Assembly (NCBI GenBank): GCA_030532125.1
Contig: JAUNLU010000002.1
Span: 265,897-329,896, forward strand
Source of the DNA: Trueperella sp.
Lineage (GTDB): Bacteria; Actinomycetota; Actinomycetes; Actinomycetales; Actinomycetaceae
Direction of reading: 5' to 3'
DNA length: 64,000 nt
Shown: positions 56,398-64,000 of the stretch, one piece after another
Position numbering within the stretch: position 1 is the stretch's first letter
Layout: each line of letters starts with the position of its first letter
Made by a program: the position numbers and the translations under genes
Notes under the pieces: model-generated
What the model saw: only the letters and a program-made list of their open reading frames with translations
The model's database searches: none
Told to the model about the DNA's origin: nothing

Positions 56398-57570
56398 CTA
56401 AAATAGGTTCCTAATCCAGCTAGTGATATCTGACCCCCATACTTGAAGCAAGTCAATGAGTATTTGCCCCGCAGAGGTAGCTACCAGCGCTGCCACAATA
56501 GCGATCAGCCCAGCGATAACCAGCATGGCTATTTGCCAATTAGATATCCGGGATCGGTAAAGCTTAGAAACACCCTTAGCATCAATGAGTTTTGGCCCCA
56601 CCTTCAGCCGCGTGAGGAAAGTGGAGGCCATACCGCGCCGGCCCTTATCCAAAAATTCCACCAGAGTAGAGTGGGTGCCCACCGCCACAATAAGCGGTGA
56701 ACCCTTGTCATCGGCCAATAGCATGGCAATATCCTCAGAGGTGCCAGTAGCCGGGAAGACGACGTGCTCCACCCCTAAATCTTCTACTCGTTTTCGCCCC
56801 GGAGCCCGCCCGTCACGATAAGCGTGAACCACTATTTCTGCGCCAGATTTCAGGGCACTGTCCGATACGGAGTCCATATCGCCCACGATCATATCTAGCT
56901 GGTAGCCCGCCTCCAGAATGGCATCTGCCCCGCCGTCTACCCCAATCATGATTGGACGGTATTCCCGAATATACGGCCGCAAAGCGACTAAGTCTTCTTT
57001 GTATCGATACCCTCGCACCACAATCAGCGCATGCCGGCCAGCAAATTTAGTTTTCACAGCTGGCACGCCGACGCCATCTAGAATCAGATCTTGTTCCTTC
57101 TCCACATATTCCATGGTGTTAGACGCGAAGGCTTTGAGCTGAACCGCCATTCCGGCTTTCGCAGCTTGCCGAGAGGCCGCCACCGTTTCTGGAGTTTGAA
57201 CTTGCCCTTCAGCAATCAGTTCTCCACCGAGATGAACCCGTCCATCGTATATTTCGATGCGCTTACCCTCCCGGATATCCATAACTGCTGATCCGAGATC
57301 GTCAATAAGCGGAATTTTTGCCGCCATCAAAATACCGGGCCCTAAATTGGGGTAGCGCCCGGAAGTCGATTTAGCCGCATTCAACACCACAGCTGGCTTA
57401 CATTCCACGAGCGCTTCAGCGGACACCCGGTCTAGATCCTCGTGATCGATAATTGCAATATCGCCCGCGGTTAACCGTTTAGTCAGATTTTTAGTCCGTG
57501 AATCCACCCGAGCCACGCCGGTAAAATCTGGCGTCGCCCCGGTTTCACTCCGCAAAAGTCTCAAACCCAT
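56398..57570 (-). CDS. steA: SteA-type protein with thiamin pyrophosphokinase-like domain
   Basis: The 390-residue product contains the TPK-like pieces GVDGGADAILEAGYQ and IVGDMDSVSD (about residues 195-225), preceded by a DxxG-type N-terminal domain, and ends with a membrane segment (MLVIAGLIAIVAALVAT, residues about 347-363). The C. glutamicum homologue SteA forms a complex with SteB in cell separation; the TPK fold there does not make thiamin diphosphate. recN, steA and steB are adjacent as in Corynebacterium and Mycobacterium. It starts eight bases after recN. Confidence 0.9.
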   Translation of the reverse strand: MGLRLLRSETGATPDFTGVARVDSRTKNLTKRLTAGDIAIIDHEDLDRVSAEALVECKPAVVLNAAKSTSGRYPNLGPGILMAAKIPLIDDLGSAVMDIREGKRIEIYDGRVHLGGELIAEGQVQTPETVAASRQAAKAGMAVQLKAFASNTMEYVEKEQDLILDGVGVPAVKTKFAGRHALIVVRGYRYKEDLVALRPYIREYRPIMIGVDGGADAILEAGYQLDMIVGDMDSVSDSALKSGAEIVVHAYRDGRAPGRKRVEDLGVEHVVFPATGTSEDIAMLLADDKGSPLIVAVGTHSTLVEFLDKGRRGMASTFLTRLKVGPKLIDAKGVSKLYRSRISNWQIAMLVIAGLIAIVAALVATSAGQILIDLLQVWGSDITSWIRNLF

Positions 57571-57577
57571 AGGCTAA

Positions 57578-59272
57578 TCATTGCACAGTGGCTGCGCGCA
57601 ATAGCTCAGCTGCGTGCGTGCGAGCCGCCACTAGGTCGTCGTGTCCAGACAGCATACGAGCTAGCTCAATTTCTCGCTCTGCCCCGGTCACCGGTTCTAG
57701 TGCAGTGACCGCTTGGTTATCAGAAATTTTAGTGACGACGACGTGGTGCTCAGCGTACGCTGCCACTTGTGCCAAATGAGTAACTACTAATACTTGAGTG
57801 CCGGTGCCAAGCCGTGCCAAACGCTGCCCTACTGAAAGAGCAGTTTTCCCGCCTATCCCTGCGTCTACCTCATCAAATATATAGGTGCCGATCTCCCCGC
57901 CCACATTCTCTGCCAGGCAAACCTCTAGGGCTAGCATGATGCGCGATATTTCACCGCCCGAGGCGGAGGTGGCAAGTGGCTGTGCGGGAGCTGCCCGATG
58001 TGGCGTGAGTAGAAATTGCACGTCATCTAAGCCGTGTGCTGCTGGTTCACTGCGAGCACTTAGTTCTACAGTAAACGTGGCATCTTTCATTGCTAAGGCG
58101 TGTAGCTCTGCAGTCACTTGTTTCCCGAGTTTCTCCCCAACTTTACGGCGTAACTCAGTTAATTGTTGCCCTGATTCGTGAACTACTGCGGTAGCGCCCT
58201 GCAGTTTCTGTTCCAGTTCAGCCAAGTGTTTTTGTGGTTCAGTTAAGGCAGTGAGCCGGTCGGCTGCGCTGGCCCGGCGTGCCAGTATTTCTGGCACGGT
58301 CATGGCCAATTCGCGCTGTAGACCTAAAATTTCTGCTCGGCGGGAGTGGATTTTGTCCAATTGGTCTGGGTCGGCAGTTAAGTTATTGGCCGCCGTAGCG
58401 AGCTGGTTCAACGCTTCGGACGCCGCAGTAACCGCGCTTTGTAGTTCTTCCGCAGCGCCAGAGAGGGACTCATCATAGCGCACTGCCCGATTTACCGATT
58501 GATAAGCGATCTCCAACCCAGCAATCGCACCATTTTCGCCGTCTTGGTCTAAGGCATTTCTAGCTGCTACTAGGGAGCTTCTTAGGTCTTCAACATTATC
58601 CAGTAGCTCAGCTTGTTTACGCAGTTCTTCGTCTTCGCCCACTTTGGGCTGTACTGCATCCACTCGTTTTATTAGGGCTTGTAATGCGAGCCGCTCAGTT
58701 GCCGCTTGGGCAGCATCCGCGCGGAATCGCTCCACCTCAGCGCGCAATTCAGTAAGCCTGGCGAACTGGCTGGCATATTCTCGCTTAAGGGTTTCCAGTT
58801 CGACGCCGCCAAATCGGTCTAGCGCACGCCGATGCTGCGCGGGAGCGCGCAACCGCAACTGATCTGCCTGACCGTGCACTGTTACCAGATACTGCGCTAG
58901 TTCTTGTAATAACGCTAGCGGCACGGATTGTCCCCCGGCATAAGCACGAGAACGCCCAGTAACTGGCACCTGCCGAGAAATAATGATGGCAGCTTTATCG
59001 CCAACTAGGTCTACTTCCCCGCCAGCATTGCGCAGTATCTCCACTGCTGGCGAATTTTGCGATACTAAAAAAGTACCTTCGACTTTGGCTTCGGCAGAGC
59101 CAGCACGCACGCTTTTCGGATCAGCTTTTGCTCCCATCAGCAACCCCAGCGAGGTCAGCGCCATTGTTTTGCCGGCTCCTGTCTCCCCGGTGATGGCAGT
59201 CATGCCATCCCGGAAAGCAACATCTGCTTGTTCGATAACTCCTACGTTCCGAATCCGCAATTCTTCAAGCAT
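57578..59272 (-). CDS. recN: DNA repair protein RecN
   Basis: RecN (564 residues) is an SMC-like ATPase for double-strand break repair. Walker A ITGETGAGKTMAL (about residues 28-40), two long coiled coils (about 150-340), the signature ATSASGGEISRIMLALE and Walker B YIFDEVDAGIGGKTAL are intact. The ATG overlaps the nadK stop by one base (TAATG). No LexA box was recognised; it is in an operon downstream of tlyA and nadK. Confidence 0.96.
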   Translation of the reverse strand: MLEELRIRNVGVIEQADVAFRDGMTAITGETGAGKTMALTSLGLLMGAKADPKSVRAGSAEAKVEGTFLVSQNSPAVEILRNAGGEVDLVGDKAAIIISRQVPVTGRSRAYAGGQSVPLALLQELAQYLVTVHGQADQLRLRAPAQHRRALDRFGGVELETLKREYASQFARLTELRAEVERFRADAAQAATERLALQALIKRVDAVQPKVGEDEELRKQAELLDNVEDLRSSLVAARNALDQDGENGAIAGLEIAYQSVNRAVRYDESLSGAAEELQSAVTAASEALNQLATAANNLTADPDQLDKIHSRRAEILGLQRELAMTVPEILARRASAADRLTALTEPQKHLAELEQKLQGATAVVHESGQQLTELRRKVGEKLGKQVTAELHALAMKDATFTVELSARSEPAAHGLDDVQFLLTPHRAAPAQPLATSASGGEISRIMLALEVCLAENVGGEIGTYIFDEVDAGIGGKTALSVGQRLARLGTGTQVLVVTHLAQVAAYAEHHVVVTKISDNQAVTALEPVTGAEREIELARMLSGHDDLVAARTHAAELLRAATVQ

Positions 59273-60111
59273 TAATTGCGTACCTCACGCCGCCGCCAGC
59301 CTTCCACCGGCAGATGGAATTTCTTCACCAACCGGCCCGAGAATGGGGTGTTATTGATACGGGCCAGCTGCACTGGATAACGCCCCCTGGTCACGGTAAC
59401 TTGCGACTCAACCGGAGCGTGAATAGCGCGGCGACCATCTAGCCACACCACGGCGTCTTCGGCTTGAATCACTACATCTAGGCGCGAATCTGGCCCCACC
59501 ACCAGCGGGCGGGCGAATAATGCATGCGCCGCAACTGGGGTAATCAGGAACGCCTCCACATCCGGCCACACAATTGGCCCACCGGCAGAAAAGCTATAGG
59601 CGGTAGAACCGGTAGGAGTTGCTACTAAGATATTGTCCGCTTTGAATGAGGAAAGTCCGCGCCCGTCCACGCCAAGATCCACTTCAATCATCCGCGATTG
59701 GGGAGATTTCTCCACTGAAGCTTCGTTTAATGCCCACCCAGTTTCCATGGTGCCGTCAGGCAAGGTCACCTGCACATCGATAGTCATGCGAGTATCGACT
59801 GTCCAGTTTCCGGCGACCACAGCATCAACCACTTTATGCAGCGAGTCCGGTTCTTCTTCGGCTAAAAATCCAACGTGCCCAAAGTTAATTCCCAGAATCG
59901 GAGTAGCTTCTTGCCGTGCTATCTCAGCAGCACGCAAAATGGTGCCATCTCCACCGATCACCAGCACTAATTCACAGGAATTAGTAGTGCTGTTCTCCGT
60001 GATGTGTTCTACATGCACACCCGCTTTTATTAACGCCTGTTCCGCAAATTTTGCCGATTCTTTGGCGTCTTCGCGCTGGTCGTGGGTCAGAAGGGCGACG
60101 CGTCTAGTCAT
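59272..60111 (-). CDS. nadK: NAD kinase
   Basis: NadK (279 residues) makes NADP from NAD with ATP or polyphosphate. The catalytic GGDGT appears in LVIGGDGTILRAAEIARQ, with NFGHVGFLAEEEPD and FKADNILVATPTGSTAYSFSAGGP. Its ATG overlaps the tlyA stop (ATGA), with GGAGGAGA upstream. tlyA-nadK-recN is a conserved actinobacterial order. Confidence 0.97.
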   Translation of the reverse strand: MTRRVALLTHDQREDAKESAKFAEQALIKAGVHVEHITENSTTNSCELVLVIGGDGTILRAAEIARQEATPILGINFGHVGFLAEEEPDSLHKVVDAVVAGNWTVDTRMTIDVQVTLPDGTMETGWALNEASVEKSPQSRMIEVDLGVDGRGLSSFKADNILVATPTGSTAYSFSAGGPIVWPDVEAFLITPVAAHALFARPLVVGPDSRLDVVIQAEDAVVWLDGRRAIHAPVESQVTVTRGRYPVQLARINNTPFSGRLVKKFHLPVEGWRRREVRN

Positions 60112-60947
60112 TTGTCTCCTCCTCTGGATACTTGGCCGGCGGGTCCGGCAGCTATTGCTGCGGTTACCAGTTCGGGCAGGGCATCAGCTACATCGTTTCC
60201 GCCCGCTTTCATATACAGAAAATACTCTACATTGCCAGCCGGACCAGGTAATGGGGATGGAGCAACTGCTTGGATTGCCAGACCAAGTTCCCGAGCTTTC
60301 TGCGCCACTTCCATCACGGTTTCATGGTGTAATGCCACATCACGTACCACTCCACCAGCGCCTAAGCGATCTTTACCCACTTCAAACTGTGGCTTAACCA
60401 TTAGCAAGAAATCGGCGTCTGGAGCTGCGCAGGCTACCAGTGCCGGCAGCACCAACCGCAAGGAGATGAATGACAGATCTCCCACTACCAGATTCGCTGG
60501 CGGGGAAACTAACTGCGGATCCAAGGTGCGCACATTTGTACGTTCTAGAACTGTTACCCGCGGATCTTCTCGCAAACGCCAAGCTAATTGACCGTATCCC
60601 ACGTCAACTGCATAGACATGTGCTACCCCGCGCCGCAGCAGTACATCGGTAAAGCCTCCTGTGGAGGCCCCGGCGTCTAGCGCACGCACTCCAGCAACTT
60701 GCGGCCCCTCCTGACCTAGGTGGTCCAATGCCCCCAACAGCTTGTATGCTCCTCGCGAAGCATACTCATCTTGTGGTGGATCAGTGACCAACAGAGCTTG
60801 TGCTGGATCCATCTGCCGGGCCGGTTTACTAACCACGACGCCGTCTAACTTCACTTGCCGGTTCTGAATTAATTCGGCAGCCTGCCCCCGGGACCGTGCC
60901 AACCCCCGGCGCACTAGTTCGGCATCAACTCGGATTAATCGAGCCAT
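60108..60947 (-). CDS. tlyA: TlyA family rRNA 2'-O-methyltransferase
   Basis: TlyA (279 residues) methylates 16S C1409 and 23S C1920 in mycobacteria; absence gives capreomycin resistance. An N-terminal S4 RNA-binding domain (IRVDAELVRRGLARSRGQA) is followed by a FtsJ-like fold with VRALDAGASTGGFTDVLLRRG (SAM motif), VYAVDVGYGQLAW and LVVGDLSFISLRLVLPAL. It starts three bases after the small upstream gene, with AAGG. Confidence 0.95.
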   Translation of the reverse strand: MARLIRVDAELVRRGLARSRGQAAELIQNRQVKLDGVVVSKPARQMDPAQALLVTDPPQDEYASRGAYKLLGALDHLGQEGPQVAGVRALDAGASTGGFTDVLLRRGVAHVYAVDVGYGQLAWRLREDPRVTVLERTNVRTLDPQLVSPPANLVVGDLSFISLRLVLPALVACAAPDADFLLMVKPQFEVGKDRLGAGGVVRDVALHHETVMEVAQKARELGLAIQAVAPSPLPGPAGNVEYFLYMKAGGNDVADALPELVTAAIAAGPAGQVSRGGDK

Positions 60948-60949
60948 GG

Positions 60950-61156
60950 CTAGCCTTGAGCTTTCCCTAGTTGCTCTGTCAATGCGTTATGGATTGAATC
61001 CAGTAGCGCAATTTGTTGTTCCCGCTCCATATCGGACAGTTCAGCTAGCGCAGTTTCAATATCTGCCGAGAGATTTTCCGCAGTCAAATTAGCCACCAGA
61101 GTTGCCAGTGCCTCGGGGGTGATCTCAGTTGAATCGATTCGTTCCTGGCTCATCAT
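60950..61156 (-). CDS. Small acidic helical protein, conserved position upstream of tlyA
   Basis: The 68-residue product (MSQERIDSTEITPEALATLV, then DIETALAELSDMEREQQIAL) is acidic and helical, without cysteines or membrane segments. Mycobacteria have a similarly placed small gene (Rv1693) between a HAD gene and tlyA, so it is likely a real conserved gene rather than a spurious frame. An AGGA lies a few bases upstream of the double ATG. No function can be assigned. Confidence 0.7.
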   Translation of the reverse strand: MMSQERIDSTEITPEALATLVANLTAENLSADIETALAELSDMEREQQIALLDSIHNALTEQLGKAQG

Positions 61157-61196
61157 CGTATTCCTAACTTTTAGTGTTCCCAGCTATGCAATGCGA

Positions 61197-62216
61197 CTAG
61201 TCTCGTATGACGTCGATATGGGGGATGCGTACCGGTTTATGCTGGTCAATAGCATGCCAAACAGCTGCGATAGCCGCCCGATATTGCGCTAACGTGAGCT
61301 GAGTTTGCTCTGTTATCGCTACCCCAGCAACGTATAGATTTTCTGCTGCCACCCAAGCAGTGGCTTGTGCACATTGCCATTTCTGATCAGCAGTCATAGT
61401 TACTTTTGGTGCCGGTAGATTGACATCTAACATATCAATACCCACAAATGCGGGGCGCAGCTCTGGAGCAGCATACATGACATCGCGGGCAGAATTTACC
61501 CCGGTCAACAAGTGGATGGCATCAAACCCGCCTTGATTGGCGCCAGCAATGTCAGTGTCTAACCGGTCACCTATCGCTAATGGCTTCTGGGCGTGCGCCC
61601 GAGTTGCTGCCAATGAGTACATATCCGGTTTGGGCTTTCCGCTGGATAGTGGAGTCACTCCGGTGGCATTGGCTACGGCGGCGACCAATGAGCCATTCCC
61701 AATCATCAAACCGCGCTCTTTGGGCAAAGTGGCATCTAAATTAGTAGCTACGTGGATTGCCCCCGCATTTATCGCTAATACTGCCTCCGAGAGCTCAGCC
61801 CAGGTGATATTTTCCGATAAACCTTGTAAGACTGCGACTGGGCGATCAGCAGCGGAATTTACCACCTTCACTTTGGCAGCCGCTAACGCTTCCTGCACTC
61901 CTGGCCCTCCCAAGGCTAATACTGGATCACCAGGATTAATATGCTCCAGCAATAGTGCAACGCCAGTTTGGGCCGAGTTGATAACTTCTGTTTCCTTAGC
62001 CGGAATACCCAGTGCCGTCAGTTGCGCAGCCACCTTTGCGGGAGGACGCGAGGAGTTATTCGTCAAAAAGAGCACAGTCACACCATTTTTTCGTGCCTGC
62101 GCTAGACCTTCAGCCGCAAACTCAATCGGTTCCGCACCCCGGTAGCACACGCCATCCAGATCGGTAAGGAAACAATCGTAGGATGTACTCAGTGGCTGGG
62201 CACAGGAGTTAAGCAT
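61197..62216 (-). CDS. HAD-IIA family phosphatase (NagD-like)
   Basis: The 339-residue product shows the HAD-IIA order: nucleophile FLTDLDGVCYRGAEPIEFA (residues about 17-36), VLFLTNNSSRPPAKVA, SGKPKPDMYSLAA and AIGDRLDTDIAGANQGG. Family members hydrolyse sugar phosphates, glycerol phosphate or pyridoxal phosphate. About 80 additional C-terminal residues have no known motif. I set the start at ATG 62216, inside the end of the TPR gene (ATGCTTAA), with AAGG close upstream; an ATG 15 bases earlier is possible. It matches Rv1692 by position. Confidence 0.88.
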   Translation of the reverse strand: MLNSCAQPLSTSYDCFLTDLDGVCYRGAEPIEFAAEGLAQARKNGVTVLFLTNNSSRPPAKVAAQLTALGIPAKETEVINSAQTGVALLLEHINPGDPVLALGGPGVQEALAAAKVKVVNSAADRPVAVLQGLSENITWAELSEAVLAINAGAIHVATNLDATLPKERGLMIGNGSLVAAVANATGVTPLSSGKPKPDMYSLAATRAHAQKPLAIGDRLDTDIAGANQGGFDAIHLLTGVNSARDVMYAAPELRPAFVGIDMLDVNLPAPKVTMTADQKWQCAQATAWVAAENLYVAGVAITEQTQLTLAQYRAAIAAVWHAIDQHKPVRIPHIDVIRD

Positions 62217-63705
62217 CGGCCTTATTTTCATCTCCAGTTACTTCAGGGCTATCTTCAAAATCGTCGGCAAAGTCAGCTATCTCGATATCGTCCAGGTCAG
62301 CTAGCGACTCTGCGGAATCGGCGTCGTCATCAATTTTCTCTGATTCAGTATCTGCAGGTGAATCCTCGGCGTCGGCTGTGGAAATATCTTCCGTTTCCGG
62401 AGCAGGGGACGGAGCAGCAGTTGGCAAGTCATCTAATACTTCGTCTAAGTCGACTACCAGATTAAACTCTCCCCCATCGTTATAAATCGCTTCCCATTTT
62501 TCACGCAGTTCAGCTGCTTCTTCGTCTCGGCTCAATTCGGTTAGCCGGTCTGCTTTTATCAGTTGTACCCGCGCTGCCAGAGTGTTATCGAGATTTTCAA
62601 TCTTTATTTTCTCCAGCACTGATAAGCCGCCTTCGCTGTCGCCAGTTTCTGCTCGCGCTCCCGAAGTCACCAAAGCTAACTCTATTTTGGCAGCCGGATC
62701 TAACCGGTTCAGAGGAATTCCCTCAATGAACTGCAGGGCCTTTTCAGATCTTCCTAGCCCGCGCTCTGAATCAGCTTCTATCGCTACATGGGAATAATCG
62801 TTACTCATCCGGCGGTAAGTGCGCAGCTCACGAAGTGCTTCAGCGTAGCGTTCTGTCAAGTATGCGGCGATTCCCAAGGCCTCGCGTACTACGTCGATTC
62901 GCGCAGCTCGCTGGTAGGCAGCTTTGGCATGTTGGTATGCCATCTCTGGGTCGATATCCAGCATTTCTCCGGCATATGCCAGATGGCGGGCAACTTGTTC
63001 CGCATTTTCTTTATTTAGAGTGCGCAGCCGCTTACGAGCGCTGGCATCAAGCGTATCTGCCGTAATTGAGTCGGGTATCTCGAGCCGCAGCTTATCCGTT
63101 TGTTGGAGATCGGCAGTCACATTTTCGTTGCGGTTCCAAGAACGCTCGTTGGAGTGATAACCTGCTGCGTTAGTTTCGCCGTTATTCCGCCGGTTATCGT
63201 TCCAACGTCCTCCATGACGGTGGCTGTCCTGCCGCCGGTCATCCCGGCGATCATTATCCCAGCGACGCTTCCCACGACTGTCCTGCTGACCATTATCCCA
63301 CCGACGCCCGCTGCGATCGTTGCGCCGGTCCTCATGCCAGCTGCCTCTCCGATTATCCCGGCGATCATTATCCCAGCGACGCCCACCCCGGTCATCCCGG
63401 CGATCGTCCCGCCAATTACCACGGCGGTCATCCCGCCGCTCACTATTCCAACGCCGATCGTCGCGCCGCTCACCATCCCAGCGGCGCCCACCCCGGTCAT
63501 TACGGCGATCATCACGCCAGCCGCCACGCCGATCAGCTCTACGATCGGTATGCTTCTCGCTGTAGTCGCCGTCGCGGGACCAGCGGCGTTGCCCCTGACG
63601 GCGATCTTTTCGGTAATCGCCGCGGTTGTTATTAGCTGGACGCCAGTTCGAGGAAGACCTCTCGGAGTTATCTCCGCCCTCATTAGTGTGTTCTTTTTGC
63701 GACAT
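62209..63705 (-). CDS. TPR-like protein with Arg/Asp-rich repeats and acidic tail
   Basis: The 498-residue product has three parts: residues about 30-190, a low-complexity Arg/Asp/Trp/Gly region with repeats such as RRWDNDRRDDRR and GNWRDDRR; residues about 200-390, helical repeats resembling TPR (EQVARHLAYAGEMLDIDPEM, YRRMSNDYSHVAIEADSERG); and a strongly acidic end. A homologous gene (Rv1691) precedes the HAD gene in mycobacteria, without such a long repeat region to my knowledge. Start ATG 63705 with GAGGAAG. Positive then negative halves suggest RNA binding or condensate formation; this is conjecture. Confidence 0.82.
   Translation of the reverse strand: MSQKEHTNEGGDNSERSSSNWRPANNNRGDYRKDRRQGQRRWSRDGDYSEKHTDRRADRRGGWRDDRRNDRGGRRWDGERRDDRRWNSERRDDRRGNWRDDRRDDRGGRRWDNDRRDNRRGSWHEDRRNDRSGRRWDNGQQDSRGKRRWDNDRRDDRRQDSHRHGGRWNDNRRNNGETNAAGYHSNERSWNRNENVTADLQQTDKLRLEIPDSITADTLDASARKRLRTLNKENAEQVARHLAYAGEMLDIDPEMAYQHAKAAYQRAARIDVVREALGIAAYLTERYAEALRELRTYRRMSNDYSHVAIEADSERGLGRSEKALQFIEGIPLNRLDPAAKIELALVTSGARAETGDSEGGLSVLEKIKIENLDNTLAARVQLIKADRLTELSRDEEAAELREKWEAIYNDGGEFNLVVDLDEVLDDLPTAAPSPAPETEDISTADAEDSPADTESEKIDDDADSAESLADLDDIEIADFADDFEDSPEVTGDENKADA
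63190..63600. repeat. Degenerate short tandem repeats coding for Arg/Asp-rich segments
   Basis: Units of roughly 27-36 bases of the type CGGTCATCCCGGCGATC recur with CCCAGCGACG between them over about 400 bases. They encode the W-(R/N)-D-D-R-R-D-D-R-R repeats on the minus strand. The same stretch gives long open frames in other phases, which are artefacts of the repeats. Confidence 0.75.
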
Positions 63706-63885
63706 ATCTTCCTCACGTAAATTTTCAAACATCCCGGCTATATCGCCGGTGGCATCACGGTTTCAGTGTACCGGTAGGCTGGAAAAAGGGTGACCAGCAC
63801 GCTCTATCTAACAAAAAACGTGTGCCGAGCTGCAGCAGAAAATTGCCTAGCTGAAATGGGTGTTGTTTGTGGTTGGGGTGCAAAA

Positions 63886-63937
63886 GAGCGGTGACACGGT
63901 CTGACTCCTATATTTGGTGTCAGGCGTGTTACCGCTC
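63886..63937 (-). terminator. Terminator of the rRNA operon
   Basis: A long imperfect inverted repeat pairs GAGCGGT...ACAC with GTGT...ACCGCTC, with an inner CTGAC/GTCAG stem. On the minus strand it is followed by TTTTGCACC. It lies 20 bases after the 5S end, as expected for an rrn terminator. Confidence 0.85.
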
Positions 63938-63956
63938 GATTGTTGTTTGGTTTGGT

Positions 63957-64000
63957 GACGGCGGTGTCCTACTCTCCCGCATTCCCTCGAATGCAGTACC
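63957..64000 (-). rRNA. rrf: 5S ribosomal RNA, 3' end only
   Basis: The minus strand reads GGTACTGCATTCGAGGGAATG then CGGGAGAGTAGGACACCGCC, the conserved 3' part of bacterial 5S rRNA (loop with GGGAGAGTAGG and closing stem). About 44 bases are present; the rest, and presumably the 23S and 16S genes, lie beyond the window. The exact 3' end is uncertain by a few bases. Confidence 0.93.

Noticed and set aside
63100..63728. Long open frames on both strands over the Arg/Asp repeat (about 200 codons each)
   Set aside because: They are phase shadows of the repetitive minus-strand TPR gene, giving Pro/Ile/Ala or Gly/Ile/Ala monotony with no ribosome binding site.

Overview
The window is a gene-dense piece of an actinomycete chromosome with moderate base composition (about half G+C by eye, low for the phylum). 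Evidence for Actinomycetota: the pupylation genes (arc, dop, pup, pafA), the mycothiol ligase mshC, an ANTAR-output response regulator (pdtaR type), the actinobacterial glgC/glgA divergent pair, the steA/steB (mctB) pair beside recN and tlyA, and gene order resembling mycobacteria, corynebacteria and actinomycetes. I cannot name genus or family from the sequence alone. Most genes lie on the minus strand. Two tRNA-Leu genes and the 3' end of a 5S rRNA are present. No transposase, phage gene, CRISPR array or stretch over 300 bases without a gene was seen.

Layout. 1-9.7 kb: yvcK (partial), rapZ, uvrC, uvrA, a YciI-like gene, terC under a manganese-type (yybP-ykoY) leader, and uvrB, so all three nucleotide-excision subunits are here. 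9.7-16.3 kb: coaE with an unexplained C-terminal extension, rpsA, polA, a hotdog thioesterase, pdtaR and tRNA-Leu(CAA). 16.4-22.8 kb: pyk, lgt, trpA, trpB, trpC, hisI, hisF. 22.8-30.9 kb: a P-loop kinase-like gene, then the minus-strand run trmI-arc-dop-pup-pafA-FKBP, flanked by a RecB-like Fe-S nuclease. The run has no prcB/prcA: pup and pafA overlap by four bases. 30.9-37.8 kb: HAD phosphatase, mshC, uppP, an aldo/keto reductase-like protein that has lost catalytic residues, an Asp-rich protein with a DNA-level duplication, aroE, a MazG-like protein, tRNA-Leu(GAG), an unknown gene and trmL. 37.9-41.7 kb: an LPXTG surface protein divergent from an XRE regulator, then SPFH and NfeD membrane proteins. 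41.8-46.1 kb: ABC ATPase, glgA/glgM, glgC, serB. 46.1-52.4 kb: sufR-sufB-sufD-sufC-sufS-sufU-sufT with a palindromic operator candidate. 52.4-63.7 kb: NUDIX, murJ, a MraY-like protein, steB/mctB, steA, recN, nadK, tlyA, a small conserved-position gene, a HAD-IIA phosphatase and a TPR protein with a long Arg/Asp repeat region. 63.9-64.0 kb: rRNA terminator and 5S rRNA end.

How it works together. The gene set is mostly housekeeping: DNA repair, aromatic amino acid and histidine synthesis, glycogen synthesis, Fe-S assembly under its own repressor, mycothiol synthesis, envelope lipid-carrier steps (uppP, murJ, MraY-like, lgt) and cell separation (steA/steB). Pupylation genes without a 20S proteasome imply that Pup tagging here serves another purpose or another fate, as known in Corynebacterium.

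The least expected pattern is in the start regions. All nine single plus-strand genes and several first-of-operon minus-strand genes lack a Shine-Dalgarno sequence and instead have a TANNNT-like -10 hexamer ending 6 or 7 bases before the start codon. This is the geometry of leaderless transcripts, and it was used here to choose several start codons.
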